A stretch of 64,000 nt of DNA from Fuerstiella sp. (lineage in GTDB: Bacteria > Planctomycetota > Planctomycetia > Planctomycetales > Planctomycetaceae). The stretch lies in assembly GCA_022447225.1 (NCBI GenBank), contig JAKVAZ010000010.1:1-64000 (forward strand), read 5' to 3'. Positions within the stretch are counted from its first letter, which is position 1. The number at the start of each line of letters is the position of its first letter. A program made the translations under genes and the position numbers. This document shows, piece after piece, positions 25,331 to 34,750 of this stretch. The notes beneath the pieces are model-generated. The model made no database searches. It was given only the letters and a program-made list of their open reading frames with translations, and had not been told where the DNA came from.

Positions 25331-26128
25331 ATGACCAAAGTGAACACGCGAGTTGGTCTGATCGGTTACGGGACGATTGGAAATGCGGTCCATCGACTGA
25401 TCGATGCTGATTCAGAAAACGGGATGGAAGTCGCATTCGTTCATGATGTTGATTCGTCGCGACTGAAGGACGTTGAGTCCGGGCTGGTGCTGACCGATCT
25501 TGCTGAGTTTGATTCAGCAAATGCTGATCTGATTGTGGAGATGGCCCATCCGGATGTCAGTCGACAGTGGGCGACGACCATACTGGAGAAGACGAATTAC
25601 ATGCTGATTTCGGTCACCGCTCTTGCTGATAAAGCTTTTGAGGAAAGCCTTGAGCAGACGACTCGCCGGCACGGCACTCGTGCCTGGCTGCCTCATGGCG
25701 GCGGTGTGGGAGTGGACGCTCTGCTTGAAAACCGCGATGTCTGGGAAGAAGTCTGTGTGGTCATGAAGAAGCCGCCCGGAAACGTCGACTGCGCGGCGAT
25801 CGGGATTGATCCTGACAGTATCACTGAAGAAACCACCCTGTACGACGGTCCTGTGCGTGACATCTGTCCGAAGTTTCCTCGCAATGTCAACACGATCGCC
25901 ACAATTGCCTATGCCAGTCTGGGGTTTGACCGTACAAACGCGAAACTGATCGTGAATCCGGCCTGGAATACGGCGACTGTGGCCGTGCACGCCCGGGCTC
26001 CCGGTATCATTCTTGACATCGAACGTTCCGAGACAATCTCCGGAGTGACCGGAGCCAGCACACCGGCATCGATCTACAACAGTATTCAGATGATCGGATC
26101 GAAGGGTTCCGGAATTCACATTCGCTAA
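25331..26128 (+). CDS. L-aspartate dehydrogenase-like protein
   Basis: A 265-residue protein of the NadX/AspDH family, which converts L-aspartate to iminoaspartate with NAD(P)+. The Rossmann motif GLIGYGTIG is at about 9-17. EMAHPDV, SVTALADKAF and the HGGGVGVDAL stretch near 122 match family blocks. YDGPVRDICPKFPRNVNTIAT resembles the conserved FPKNVN region, with the characteristic Asn-Val-Asn. The length is normal. The ATG at 25331 has AAGGA nine bases upstream. It is followed 24 bases later by an aminotransferase on the same strand, so the two are likely cotranscribed and may interconvert aspartate or a similar amino acid. Some family members act on other amino acids, so the substrate is not certain. 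Confidence 0.82.
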   Translation: MTKVNTRVGLIGYGTIGNAVHRLIDADSENGMEVAFVHDVDSSRLKDVESGLVLTDLAEFDSANADLIVEMAHPDVSRQWATTILEKTNYMLISVTALADKAFEESLEQTTRRHGTRAWLPHGGGVGVDALLENRDVWEEVCVVMKKPPGNVDCAAIGIDPDSITEETTLYDGPVRDICPKFPRNVNTIATIAYASLGFDRTNAKLIVNPAWNTATVAVHARAPGIILDIERSETISGVTGASTPASIYNSIQMIGSKGSGIHIR

Positions 26129-26152
26129 ACTGATAATCACGAGAACAACAAA

Positions 26153-27376
26153 ATGCCTGTGCGCATTTCTCCCTGGGCGCGGCAACTTAAGTCGTCGCCC
26201 ACCCTTGAGGTCAAAGCGGTTGCCGATCAACTGCGGGCTGACGGTGTGCCGGTACTGGATCTGGGTATCGGCGAAATGAATCCGGAGATCCCGGTTCCGG
26301 GGTTGATCAAGCAGGCAATGGTCGACGCACTTGATGCGGACGCGACCCACTATTCGGCGGAACGGGGTGACCCGGAACTCATTTCCGCGATCTCCGAAGA
26401 TCTCGCCCGCTTCGGTCTTTCGTATTCTGACCGACAGATTGTCGTCTGTCCCGGCCCTAAGGATGCCATCTTTAAGGTGGCATTGACGATTCTGAATTCA
26501 ACGGAGCGGCGGCGACGGCTGCTGATGTTTACGCCCGGATATGAGTCTTTCGAAAATGTTCCGATTCTTGTCACAGGAGATCCTCCCGTCATCCTGCCAA
26601 CGGATTCTAATTTCCTGCCGGATCCTTCACAGCTCGATGAACTGCTGAAGACCGATGACACCATCGCAGCGGTCGTGCTGAACTCTCCTAATAATCCGAC
26701 CGGGGCCATCTATGAGAAACCTTTGCTGCGTGATCTTGCTGATGTGCTGTCGCGACACGAAGACGTTGCCGTGATCTCGGACGAGGTTTACCGGACGATC
26801 TACTACGACGACGCGGAATATGCGAGTATCGCTCCGCTTTTGCCGGAGCAGACATTTGTTGTGAGTGGAATGTCAAAAGAGGTTTCCGGAACCGGTCTGC
26901 GGCTGGGCTTTGTCGCCGGACCTGAAAAGCACATCGCGACTGTGGCGGTTGTGGAGGGAAATGCTTCTTCGTGTGTTAATCTGCCAACTCAAAAGGGCTA
27001 CGCGCGTTTTCTGCGGGCCGATGCTGATTTTGCAGAACGCCATTCCATTCGGGATCAGTTGTGTGTCCGCCGCGATCATTTGCTCAGCAGGTTTGCTGAG
27101 GCTGCACCCAAAGCCAGATGGAACCGGCCTCAGGGGGCATTCTATTTTTTTCCGGATATGACTGCATACATCGGTCAGCGGGATGCCGACGGTCGGGTGA
27201 TTGAAAACGATATGGACCTGTCACGTCATGTGCTTGAGACCAGACATGTTGTCACCATACCCGGTACACTGTTTCACCGTCCGGGACACATGCGTTTTGC
27301 CTTTGCCCAGTCAATCGAGACAATCGATCGGGCTATGGAAAATCTGGGCGAAGCTCTGGCGCTGCTGCGGACCTGA
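26153..27376 (+). CDS. Class I/II pyridoxal-phosphate aminotransferase
   Basis: A 407-residue fold-type I aminotransferase of the aspartate-aminotransferase superfamily. The N-terminal LDLGIGEMNPEIP, the NSPNNPTG loop (Asn181), Asp210 and Tyr213 (SDEVYRTIYYDD), the Schiff-base Lys242 in GMSKEVSGTGLRLG with Arg250, and the C-terminal substrate Arg in HMRFAF are all present. The substrate cannot be read from the motifs, and aspartate, aromatic amino acids or a branched substrate are possible. It sits directly after the aspartate-dehydrogenase-like gene with a 24-base gap, which favours a linked amino-acid pathway. The start is the ATG at 26153. Confidence 0.9.
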   Translation: MPVRISPWARQLKSSPTLEVKAVADQLRADGVPVLDLGIGEMNPEIPVPGLIKQAMVDALDADATHYSAERGDPELISAISEDLARFGLSYSDRQIVVCPGPKDAIFKVALTILNSTERRRRLLMFTPGYESFENVPILVTGDPPVILPTDSNFLPDPSQLDELLKTDDTIAAVVLNSPNNPTGAIYEKPLLRDLADVLSRHEDVAVISDEVYRTIYYDDAEYASIAPLLPEQTFVVSGMSKEVSGTGLRLGFVAGPEKHIATVAVVEGNASSCVNLPTQKGYARFLRADADFAERHSIRDQLCVRRDHLLSRFAEAAPKARWNRPQGAFYFFPDMTAYIGQRDADGRVIENDMDLSRHVLETRHVVTIPGTLFHRPGHMRFAFAQSIETIDRAMENLGEALALLRT

Positions 27377-27535
27377 AAATTCAGGTGAATGGCGGCTTTC
27401 CGTCTGCTGTTCCGGAGTGGAGGTTTCCGGTGGTTCCGCAGGAGGTGTGGACGTGGCCGGAGACGTGGTCTTGCCGGACAACATTGCCTGGTCACAGGGA
27501 GTTGACGTCGGTGAACAGGAATCCCGGACAGAGGA

Positions 27536-27563
27536 TTGACTTTTGATTCCCTGCGGCCATAAC
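27536..27563 (+). promoter_or_regulatory. Candidate sigma-70-type promoter
   Basis: TTGACT at 27536-27541 and CATAAC at 27558-27563 are separated by 16 bases. The first matches the -35 consensus at five of six positions and the second the -10 consensus at four of six. The site is about 50 bases upstream of the next gene. It is proposed on pattern alone. Confidence 0.3.
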
Positions 27564-27616
27564 GTGGGCGTTAGGATTCACCGATATACGAAGCTACGCG
27601 AGTGCGGCATTTGCTT

Positions 27617-28147
27617 ATGTTTGAGGACCACGAACGCGAACGATTCTTCCACGAGCTTTGGGAGTCCGTACGAATTGAGCGTGAGGTGAGGTTTTCGCTG
27701 TTCACCTTTGGTGATTCTGACCTGCCCTATTTTCTGGTGATGCCCTCGGACGGCGAAAACAAGACCGTTTCCGTGCGTCAGGGGCAGGTAACAATATCGC
27801 GGGCCAAGATTCTGACTCCTGATAACGTGCGCCCTGAGTTTCAGAACTTCTTTGAGAATTCGGATGAGTTTGGGGCTGCCGAGTTTCTGATGGCCCGGAC
27901 GGCCGCTTTTTCGAATCTGAAACTCAGCAATCATCAGGGCAGCGAACGTATCGTTACCGATACTGTTGCCGAAGCGGTGGATCAGCTCAATCAGCGGCTG
28001 GATGGTGAGGAAGAGGAGCACACCGCCATTCTAACGGCCCCGCCAGGACTGGCCGGTTTTGCCCTGTTCAAATATGCATCGCAGCGTGTCATGTCCAGTG
28101 CTCAGGATAATTTGCAGGAACTTCGCGAGCGAGGTTTTCTTCCTTAG
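27617..28147 (+). CDS. Conserved-looking hypothetical protein, cytoplasmic
   Basis: A 176-residue soluble protein without a signal peptide or membrane segment. I do not recognise a domain. The N-terminal half is mixed alpha/beta (RFSLFTFGDSDLPYFLVMP), the middle has PDNVRPEFQNFF, and the C-terminal half is helical and acidic (VDQLNQRLDGEEEE). The ATG at 27617 is preferred over the GTG at 27602 because it begins a sensible acidic N-terminus. A candidate promoter lies about 50 bases upstream. A membrane protein gene follows 34 bases after its stop, so the two may form an operon. Confidence 0.72.
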   Translation: MFEDHERERFFHELWESVRIEREVRFSLFTFGDSDLPYFLVMPSDGENKTVSVRQGQVTISRAKILTPDNVRPEFQNFFENSDEFGAAEFLMARTAAFSNLKLSNHQGSERIVTDTVAEAVDQLNQRLDGEEEEHTAILTAPPGLAGFALFKYASQRVMSSAQDNLQELRERGFLP

Positions 28148-28181
28148 CGGTCCGTCACTCTTTGTTGCAAAGACGTGGTGC

Positions 28182-28724
28182 ATGAGTCCCGAGACCGGTG
28201 AATATCTGATGCTGTGGACAGCCCGGGCCAGTGTCGCGTGTTACGTGATTGCACTGTGGCGCTGGCTGTTTGCCGGGACCCGGAATCTGGCTTCTGATCC
28301 TGTTGCCGCCAGACCGGCTGATCGCCTTTACATTCTGTGTTGGTCGGGTGCATGGTTGTTTTGTGTGCTGCACGTGGTCTGTGCCTTCCAGTTCAGGCAT
28401 CACTGGGTCCATTCTGCGGCACTTCAACACACAGCAGAGATGACCGAACGTGTTGTGGGGATCAACTGGGGCGGCGGGCTGTATATCAACTACGTATTCC
28501 TGATCTGCTGGGGAGTCTCGTCGGTTCGCAGTCTGAGAATACTGGGTCATCCGTCATTGAGGCGGCCTGTCTTCGAGACGTATATGCATGGTTTTGCCGC
28601 ATTTATGATGTTCAATGCGACTGCGGTTTTCGGACCCTGGTGGTGGTGGATCCCCTCCATCATTGTGGTGGCGCTGGTTTCGTATCGGAAACCGGCCCTG
28701 CGGCAGTCGAATACGCAGCAGTGA
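28182..28724 (+). CDS. Four- or five-helix membrane protein, unknown function
   Basis: A 180-residue integral membrane protein. Hydrophobic segments occur at about 11-30, 48-68, 105-120, 135-155 and 158-172. They are rich in tryptophan and histidine (FQFRHHWVHSAALQHT), which could be heme- or metal-related, but no family signature is seen. The ATG at 28182 is chosen over an open frame that continues upstream to 28059, because that extension overlaps the preceding gene in another frame and looks random. It is 34 bases after the preceding gene and converges on leuS with an eight-base gap. Confidence 0.7.
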   Translation: MSPETGEYLMLWTARASVACYVIALWRWLFAGTRNLASDPVAARPADRLYILCWSGAWLFCVLHVVCAFQFRHHWVHSAALQHTAEMTERVVGINWGGGLYINYVFLICWGVSSVRSLRILGHPSLRRPVFETYMHGFAAFMMFNATAVFGPWWWWIPSIIVVALVSYRKPALRQSNTQQ

Positions 28725-28732
28725 ATACTTTT

Positions 28733-31438
28733 CTATTTGACCACGAAGTTGACCATACGGCCGGGGACAGCAATCACTTTAACCACGTTCTTTCCCTCGA
28801 GCTGCTGCTGGACAGTCGCATCTGCCTCCGCCGCAGACTGCAGCGCAGTCTGATTCGCGTCGCCCGGTACATGGATTTTTGCTCTCAGTCGACCGTTGAC
28901 CTGCACCGGTATTTCAACGGTGTCTTCGATCAGCAGTGATTCATCATGCTCCGGCCAGGACTCACGGGCCAGTGATTCCGTATGGCCGAATACGCGCCAA
29001 AGCTCTTCCGCAATATGCGGAGCAAACGGGCTCAGGATAAGCACAAATGGCTCCAGCACGGCTTTCGGCCGGATGTCTTCGTGTCCCATAAAGTTGACGA
29101 ACTCCATCATACGACTGATTGCCGTATTGAAGCTCATTCGTTCAATGTCAGCGGACACCGCTTTGATGGTTTTGTGCAGGATCCGCATTTGCTGCTCTGT
29201 CGGTTCTGAGTCAGAGACCGCAGCGTTCAAAATCAGATCTTCAGATCGTTGGTCAATGACCATACGCCAAACGCGTCCCAGAAAGCGGAAGACACCTTCA
29301 ACACCCTTCATGCTCCACGGTTTGACCTGTTCCAGAGGTCCCATGAACATTTCATAAAGGCGCAGTGCGTCAGCTCCGTATTCGTTGACCACGTCGTCCG
29401 GATTGATCACGTTTCCCCGTGATTTGGACATTTTTTCGCCGTTCTCTCCCAGAATCATGCCCTGGTTCACCAGGCGATTAAACGGTTCAGGGGTCGAAAC
29501 ATGTCCTCGATCAAACAGCAGCTTATGCCAGAACCGCGCGTACAGCAGATGCAGCACCGCGTGTTCAGCTCCTCCGATATACAGGTCGACGGGCAGCCAG
29601 TACTTCTCTTTGGCAGGATCAATGAACTGATCTGAATTCTGCGGGTCGCAAAATCTCAGGTAGTACCAGCAGCTGCCGGCCCACTGAGGCATACTGTTTG
29701 TTTCCCGCTTCAGGGGTGTCCCGTCTTCTGCCGTTTTGTACAGCCATTCTTCGGAAGCCTTGGAGAGCATTGGCTGAGGGGTGCCGGTGGGTTTGAAATC
29801 CTCCATATGAGGATGTGGCACGGGCAGATTCTTTTCTGATTCCGCACGCATCAAACCTGTTTGGTTGCCGTCGGTATCCAGTTCATGCCAGATTGGAAAC
29901 GGTTCACCCCAGTACCGCTGACGACTGAACAGCCAGTCCCTCAGTTTGTAATTAACGGCAGCCTGCCCCAGTCCCGAGGATGTCAGTGTCTCCGTGATCG
30001 CTGCTTTGAACTCGACAGTCGGAGTGCCGTCATGTTCACCGCAATTGATCGCTTTTCCCAGGCCTGAAAACGGAGTCAGGTTCTGTCCGTTTCTGTTAAT
30101 GGACAGTGCGGCTTCGTCTTTGGACGGCGTCCAGTCTTCAGGTGGCTGAACGACGGGAAGGATCGGCAGGTTGAACTGAACGGCGAATTCAAAGTCACGC
30201 AGATCATGGGCAGGCACCGCCATGATGGCTCCCGTGCCGTAACTGATCAGCACATAGTCGGCGACCCACACCGGAATTTGTTGTCCGTTGACCGGGTTGA
30301 CCGCATAAGAACCGGTGAACACTCCCGACTTCTCTTTCGCCAGGTCTGTGCGATCCAGTTCACTTTTGAGTGATGCGGTGCGACAGTATTCCTGCACGGC
30401 AGTTTGATTTTCGCTGATTGTTAACCGATTGACCAGCGGATGCTCCGGAGCGATCACCATGTAGGTGGCTCCGTACAGTGTGTCCGGTCGAGTCGTATAC
30501 ACCCGCAGAACATCATCGGACGGTTCCTCCGGCCATCCCTCATTGGTTCGCTGCGTCCTCCAGGCATCGAACGGACCATCACCGGTGAAAAAGTCAACAT
30601 TGGCCCCGGTACTCCGACCAATCCAGTTGCGCTGCAGCAGCTTGATGGATTCCGGCCAGTTCAGATCCCTCAGTTCCGATTCGAGGCGGTCTGCGTATTT
30701 TGTGATTCTCAACATCCACTGCCGAAGAGGAATCCGCTCCACAGGGTGACTGCCGCGTTCACTCAGTCCGTCGATGACTTCTTCATTTGCCAGCACAGTA
30801 CCCAGTGCGGGGCACCAGTTGACAGGGGCTTCTGAGATGTATGCCAGGCGATGCCGATCCTGATAACGACGAACAGCATCATCTCCCTTGTCCTGGACAT
30901 CTTTCGGAATCGTGAGCTCTGCAATTGGTCGACCCTTGCCGGTACGACTGATCCCATCCGGACCGTTCCAGCGGCAATCAGCGTCGTACCAGGTGTCGAA
31001 CAACTGCAGAAAGATCCATTGTGTCCAGCGATAGTATTCGGGGTCTGTTGTGGCAATTTCGCGTGACCAGTCGTAGCTGAAGCCCAGCATCTTCAGCTGA
31101 CGACGAAATGTTTCAATGTTCTGTTCGGTCGTTTCGCGCGGATGAGTACCCGTTCGGACCGCGTGTTCTTCTGCCGGTAAACCGAAAGAGTCCCAGCCCA
31201 TCGGATGCAGCACATGCCGGCCGTTCATTCGAGCGTGTCGAACGACGATGTCGGTGGCCGTGTAGCCTTCCGGGTGGCCAACGTGCAGTCCGCTTCCCGA
31301 CGGATAGGGAAACATATCCAGCACATACAGCTTTTGAGCAGCATCCGTCGGAATCCTGTCGGGCAGAACAAACGTTTGGTTTTCTTCCCAGAATTCCTGC
31401 CATTTGTGTTCAATGCGTTTTGAGTCGTAGCGAGGCAT
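28733..31438 (-). CDS. leuS: Leucyl-tRNA synthetase
   Basis: A 901-residue class Ia aminoacyl-tRNA synthetase that charges tRNA-Leu. The HIGH-equivalent is HVGH at 52-55 within [15 protein letters not shown]. The KMSKS loop is at about 669-673 ([10 protein letters not shown]). Between them lies the connective/editing region, with [19 protein letters not shown] and [12 protein letters not shown], the hydrolytic editing site that rejects mischarged leucine analogues. The C-terminal anticodon-binding and LeuRS-specific domains are present to the end ([16 protein letters not shown]). The length is normal for bacteria. The start is the ATG at 31438. It is monocistronic by appearance. Confidence 0.97.
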   Translation of the reverse strand: MPRYDSKRIEHKWQEFWEENQTFVLPDRIPTDAAQKLYVLDMFPYPSGSGLHVGHPEGYTATDIVVRHARMNGRHVLHPMGWDSFGLPAEEHAVRTGTHPRETTEQNIETFRRQLKMLGFSYDWSREIATTDPEYYRWTQWIFLQLFDTWYDADCRWNGPDGISRTGKGRPIAELTIPKDVQDKGDDAVRRYQDRHRLAYISEAPVNWCPALGTVLANEEVIDGLSERGSHPVERIPLRQWMLRITKYADRLESELRDLNWPESIKLLQRNWIGRSTGANVDFFTGDGPFDAWRTQRTNEGWPEEPSDDVLRVYTTRPDTLYGATYMVIAPEHPLVNRLTISENQTAVQEYCRTASLKSELDRTDLAKEKSGVFTGSYAVNPVNGQQIPVWVADYVLISYGTGAIMAVPAHDLRDFEFAVQFNLPILPVVQPPEDWTPSKDEAALSINRNGQNLTPFSGLGKAINCGEHDGTPTVEFKAAITETLTSSGLGQAAVNYKLRDWLFSRQRYWGEPFPIWHELDTDGNQTGLMRAESEKNLPVPHPHMEDFKPTGTPQPMLSKASEEWLYKTAEDGTPLKRETNSMPQWAGSCWYYLRFCDPQNSDQFIDPAKEKYWLPVDLYIGGAEHAVLHLLYARFWHKLLFDRGHVSTPEPFNRLVNQGMILGENGEKMSKSRGNVINPDDVVNEYGADALRLYEMFMGPLEQVKPWSMKGVEGVFRFLGRVWRMVIDQRSEDLILNAAVSDSEPTEQQMRILHKTIKAVSADIERMSFNTAISRMMEFVNFMGHEDIRPKAVLEPFVLILSPFAPHIAEELWRVFGHTESLARESWPEHDESLLIEDTVEIPVQVNGRLRAKIHVPGDANQTALQSAAEADATVQQQLEGKNVVKVIAVPGRMVNFVVK

Positions 31439-31685
31439 TTGAGGTCTTGGTGTTGAAGATCAGATTCATACGGATGGACGGGATTCGGAAGGCGGCGGCA
31501 GTGTATTGAACAGGGGGCGGCCTGCAAATCATGTGCTGGTGGCAGGTTATGGACACGAATTCATCAAGTGGCAGGATACAGAACCAGTATTCTCACAATC
31601 TTTGAATTTCCATAAAAACCACGTTCCACGGACTGAGTCCGCACACCACAGAACTTCGCGGTTGATTTTCGTCAGAGGACCAATC

Positions 31686-31958
31686 ATGACCTACAAACAG
31701 TTGTTTCTGCTGATTCTTACGATCTGGTCAGCGGAACTGGTGACGCGACTGGTGTTCGACATGATGCTGCCGCCTCAAATGGAGTATCGGACTGTCTATC
31801 TGCAGAAAGATCCGGACAGAAATGTTTTTCTCGGACGTGGACTGGCTGACCTTGGAAAACGAGGCTGGAAGATTGCCGATGCTGTTCCGGATCCGGATGA
31901 CCGACAGCAACTGGTTGTGTTTATGCAGCGACAGACGATTCTGAAGCTGGGTGACTGA
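31686..31958 (+). CDS. Small single-span membrane protein, unknown function
   Basis: A 90-residue protein. The ATG at 31686 is preceded by AGAGGA and starts a hydrophobic segment (LFLLILTIWSAELVTRLVF) that is probably a membrane anchor. A short soluble domain follows (YLQKDPDRNVFLGRGLADLGKRG and QQLVVFMQRQ), with DRQ and GKRGWKI residues that suggest a small beta-alpha fold like those of DUF4177-type proteins, though I cannot be certain. The open frame extends upstream to 31506 without support. Its stop is 10 bases before the start of the DUF1573 gene, so the two are probably cotranscribed. Confidence 0.7.
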   Translation: MTYKQLFLLILTIWSAELVTRLVFDMMLPPQMEYRTVYLQKDPDRNVFLGRGLADLGKRGWKIADAVPDPDDRQQLVVFMQRQTILKLGD

Positions 31959-31968
31959 AGGGGCAACG

Positions 31969-33099
31969 ATGCCGGAACGGCTGCAGAAAACCGATCAGCG
32001 CCGATCAGTGTGGATGTCACGACTGCTGGCAGTGCTGCCACTGGTGGCCTGTCTTCTGACGGGATCGGCGGTTCATCAAGCGTCGCCGCTGGACAGAACC
32101 GGGACACCCCGGCGTCCACTGCAGTTCGCCCGCTATTGTTTCAATCACGGCCAGGACCCGATTTCTCACACGTCGAAGCTCGTCAGTCGGTTTCGGTTTC
32201 GGAACGTGGGAGCAAATCCTGTTCAGTTGGGGGAAATCGAACGCAGTTGCGGATGCCTGACTCCGGAATTGAGCCATCGCCGGCTTGAACCAGGTGAAGT
32301 CGGTGAAATGAAGGTCTCCGTACCTCTGGCCGAGCAGTCTGAGGGGTTTCATGAATTCCAGCTGACCGTTCATTACACGGCCCCTGAACCACGGAATGAA
32401 ACCGTTCTTATCAAGGCCGTATTTCCGGAGCCTGAAATCCATGTGATACCCAGAGCAATGCACGTTTCACAGCGCGGAACCGCAGGGCAGCCAATCACTC
32501 ACCACTTCACCGTTTATGACAATCGGGGTCAACCACTCAGGGTTGAGGCAGTGGAGTCGTCGTCACCCTGGATTCACGGCCGGATTCAGTCGGTCAAAGA
32601 CGGGGGGCGAGAGACTCGGATTGGGATAGAGATTCAAGGTGAAATTCCTGCAGGAACGCATCGCATGCTGGTTCATGGTCAAACGGATGATCCTCAGTTT
32701 TCCACGGTCGTGATGCCCGTCAGAATTCAGGGACCTGAACGCACTGAGCCGGTGCTTGTCAGACCTTCCCGTTTGCGACTGCGGGCAGAGCAGACTACTC
32801 CGGAGTTTGTTCAGGTGCAGATCCCCGAGCACTGGGTGATTTCACATGTTGACTGTTTCCCGCCCGAGTTGCTTTGTGAATGGCAGCAGACATCAAACGG
32901 CGCACTGCAGACAGTGAGTCTGGCCCTCACGGTCAGTGAATCACCATCGCCGGGTACGAGGGAAGGAGTCGTGACACTGTACGCGAATGACTCCACTGAG
33001 ATGGTCACGGTGTCTGTCGAAATTCTCGTCAACAGACCCGGATCGATACAGCCGCAGGATGCCCGGGGCGTTAACGAATCCCGTTCGAGTCAGGAGTAG
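31969..33099 (+). CDS. DUF1573-domain exported protein
   Basis: A 376-residue protein with an N-terminal membrane or signal segment (LLAVLPLVACLLTGSAV, about 19-35). It is followed by a DUF1573-type immunoglobulin-like domain with the hallmark SCGCLTPEL near 88-96. The rest consists of further beta-rich repeats (about 130-370) resembling tandem Ig-like domains. These proteins are common in planctomycetes and are thought to sit at the cell surface; the exact function is unknown. The ATG at 31969, with AAGGGG upstream, is preferred to the GTG at 31951. It is 10 bases after the small membrane protein gene and converges on the minus-strand coiled-coil cluster, overlapping its small ORF by ten bases. 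Confidence 0.82.
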   Translation: MPERLQKTDQRRSVWMSRLLAVLPLVACLLTGSAVHQASPLDRTGTPRRPLQFARYCFNHGQDPISHTSKLVSRFRFRNVGANPVQLGEIERSCGCLTPELSHRRLEPGEVGEMKVSVPLAEQSEGFHEFQLTVHYTAPEPRNETVLIKAVFPEPEIHVIPRAMHVSQRGTAGQPITHHFTVYDNRGQPLRVEAVESSSPWIHGRIQSVKDGGRETRIGIEIQGEIPAGTHRMLVHGQTDDPQFSTVVMPVRIQGPERTEPVLVRPSRLRLRAEQTTPEFVQVQIPEHWVISHVDCFPPELLCEWQQTSNGALQTVSLALTVSESPSPGTREGVVTLYANDSTEMVTVSVEILVNRPGSIQPQDARGVNESRSSQE

Positions 33100-33203
33100 C
33101 TGTTCAACGTCAGAACCAGCAGCGTGATTGCCACGACGATTGCGCCAAGTGAGACGAACATCAGGCCATCGTAGATACCGGGATCAGAGTTTGGTGGTGA
33201 CAC
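33090..33203 (-). CDS. 37-residue single-span membrane miniprotein
   Basis: This short frame starts with GTG at 33203, inside the last codons of the coiled-coil gene in another frame, and stops at 33090-33092 inside the end of the convergent DUF1573 gene. It reads a polar start with DPGIYDGL, then a membrane helix (MFVSLGAIVVAITLLVLTLN) and SYS. The ATG at 33161 would give a shorter 23-residue product. The overlap with the upstream gene suggests translational coupling. Support comes from the clean helix, the compact overlap and the operon position. There is no family match I can name. It could still be a chance ORF. Confidence 0.5.
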   Translation of the reverse strand: MSPPNSDPGIYDGLMFVSLGAIVVAITLLVLTLNSYS

Positions 33204-34032
33204 GATCGCCCTCCTGAACATTATACCGACGTGAACTGGCTACGACGATACCGACGGAACTGTCCGGTTCAACGAGAGATACCCGGACGTCGCATACGAA
33301 CTGATCCTGACGGAATACGTGTACTGTCATTCCTTCCCGGATCGTATCATCGCTGCCAATATTAATTTTTACAAATTCCTGTGTGCGGCTTCGAGACTGG
33401 AGTTTATCCACGACATAACCGTCCACCTTTTCAATTGGTTCTGAACTTTTGACGGCGACGCGCTGTGTGGAATCAATTCCGTTTGCACGCAGTAGTTCTT
33501 TCATCCGGACATTTTCAGCAAGATAGCGCTCTTCCGCCTGTCGGTAGACATTGAGTGATTTGTTGAGTTCCAGGATTTGACTGTCTTTTTCGCGAATATC
33601 GGCCAGCTGGCGTGTCAGTCGAACGCCTCTGGCTTCAATCTCCTGGCGATGAGCCAGGGTTTCAGCCAGTCTGGCGTCTGATTCTGCGGCAGCTCGCTCA
33701 CTTTCTGCAATTGCCTTGTTTCGGGCCTGGCGTTCGTCGGCCAAAAGTCGTTCAGCAGTTTCCGTTGTTGTTCTGGCGGACCTCAGTTGCTCTTCGGCGG
33801 TATCACGCGAACTTTCAGCCTCTTCACGCAGTTGATTGGCCGCAAGTACTTCTGTTTTTCGCTGATTGACTTCATCATTGAGATTTCCCTGCAGCGATGT
33901 CACTTGAGTATTTGCAGCGTTGAATTTCTCACGCCATGTATCCTGCAGTGAATACGCTGCTCCGGCAAAGCAGACGAACAGCAGACTCAGACAAAGCTGC
34001 AGGACAATCAGCATTTTTCCGACGGCATTCAT
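33184..34032 (-). CDS. Membrane-anchored coiled-coil protein with C-terminal beta domain
   Basis: A 282-residue protein with an N-terminal membrane segment (MLIVLQLCLSLLFVCFAGAA, about 7-26). A long coiled coil runs to about 175, rich in Glu, Arg, Ala and Gln (EEQLRSARTTTETAERLLAD). It ends in a beta-rich domain at about 195-282 (FVKINIGSDDTIREGMTVHVF and QEGDRVTTKL). That last domain resembles the small barrel of MreC-like or flagellar proteins, though I do not claim homology. The predicted position is in the inner membrane, with the coil facing the periplasm. It lies 70 bases downstream of a similar coiled-coil gene on the same strand, and a membrane miniprotein frame overlaps its 3' end. 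The three may form an operon. Confidence 0.78.
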   Translation of the reverse strand: MNAVGKMLIVLQLCLSLLFVCFAGAAYSLQDTWREKFNAANTQVTSLQGNLNDEVNQRKTEVLAANQLREEAESSRDTAEEQLRSARTTTETAERLLADERQARNKAIAESERAAAESDARLAETLAHRQEIEARGVRLTRQLADIREKDSQILELNKSLNVYRQAEERYLAENVRMKELLRANGIDSTQRVAVKSSEPIEKVDGYVVDKLQSRSRTQEFVKINIGSDDTIREGMTVHVFRQDQFVCDVRVSLVEPDSSVGIVVASSRRYNVQEGDRVTTKL

Positions 34033-34102
34033 CCAGGATTCTCCAGTTCAGCACATGTGCTGAATTTGTCTTCTGTTCTATCCAAAGTCGAACAAATCAG
34101 TC

Positions 34103-34750
34103 TCAGCGATCCAGTTGCTGCCGGACCTGGTCTGCCCGCAGCTGCAGATTTTGAATGTCCAGTCGAAGTCGCAACAACTGATCTGTTAGTGTTCGTTCCA
34201 GTTCCCGGAGCTCGAACTTGTGTGTACGCAGTTCTTCCAGTTCTTCATCCAGCCGGGCGACATCCTGACGTCGACTGTTCGTTTCGTCACGTACGATTCG
34301 AGCATCGACCGACAGTCTCTGGAACTCACCCGAAATGTCCGTAACCTGCTTTTCATAATCGACTGCGACTAACTGGAGCTGCTCGCCTCTCTGCTTCATT
34401 GCCTCGGCATCCTGAGCTTGTTCAGCTTTGTGCTGTTCCAGTTGTGCATTGACTGATTGGAGTTGTGTCGCAGCCTCACCGGATTCAGCCTGCAACTGCC
34501 CCTGTGCATCGTTTGTTGCGGCAATCACGGCTTCAAATACTGTCTGATTGGAGGCCACAGACTTGCGATCCCCCAGTCGCCGCGAAACACTCCATCTGAC
34601 TGTTTCCCCGTACTGGCGCTCAAACGAGTAGTCAGGCAGTTCTGCCATTGCCTGTGTCATGCCCGGCACAGCAAAATACGCTACCATTGACACGCCGGCC
34701 AAAAGAACCGACACAACGGCAGTAAAAACAAGGAGGATCTTGCCAAACAC
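34103..34750 (-). CDS. Membrane-anchored coiled-coil protein
   Basis: A 215-residue protein with a hydrophobic N-terminal anchor (about 4-28: ILLVFTAVVSVLLAGVSMVA) and a long, charged coiled coil from about 75 to the end (QLQSVNAQLEQHKAEQAQDAEA, LDEELEELRTHKFELREL). No enzymatic motif is present. The start is a GTG at 34750 (translated VFGKILLV). It and the following gene share architecture, a short hydrophobic anchor followed by a coil, and are separated by only 70 bases, so they probably form a structural complex in the cell envelope. The family is not one I can name. Confidence 0.72.
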   Translation of the reverse strand: MFGKILLVFTAVVSVLLAGVSMVAYFAVPGMTQAMAELPDYSFERQYGETVRWSVSRRLGDRKSVASNQTVFEAVIAATNDAQGQLQAESGEAATQLQSVNAQLEQHKAEQAQDAEAMKQRGEQLQLVAVDYEKQVTDISGEFQRLSVDARIVRDETNSRRQDVARLDEELEELRTHKFELRELERTLTDQLLRLRLDIQNLQLRADQVRQQLDR

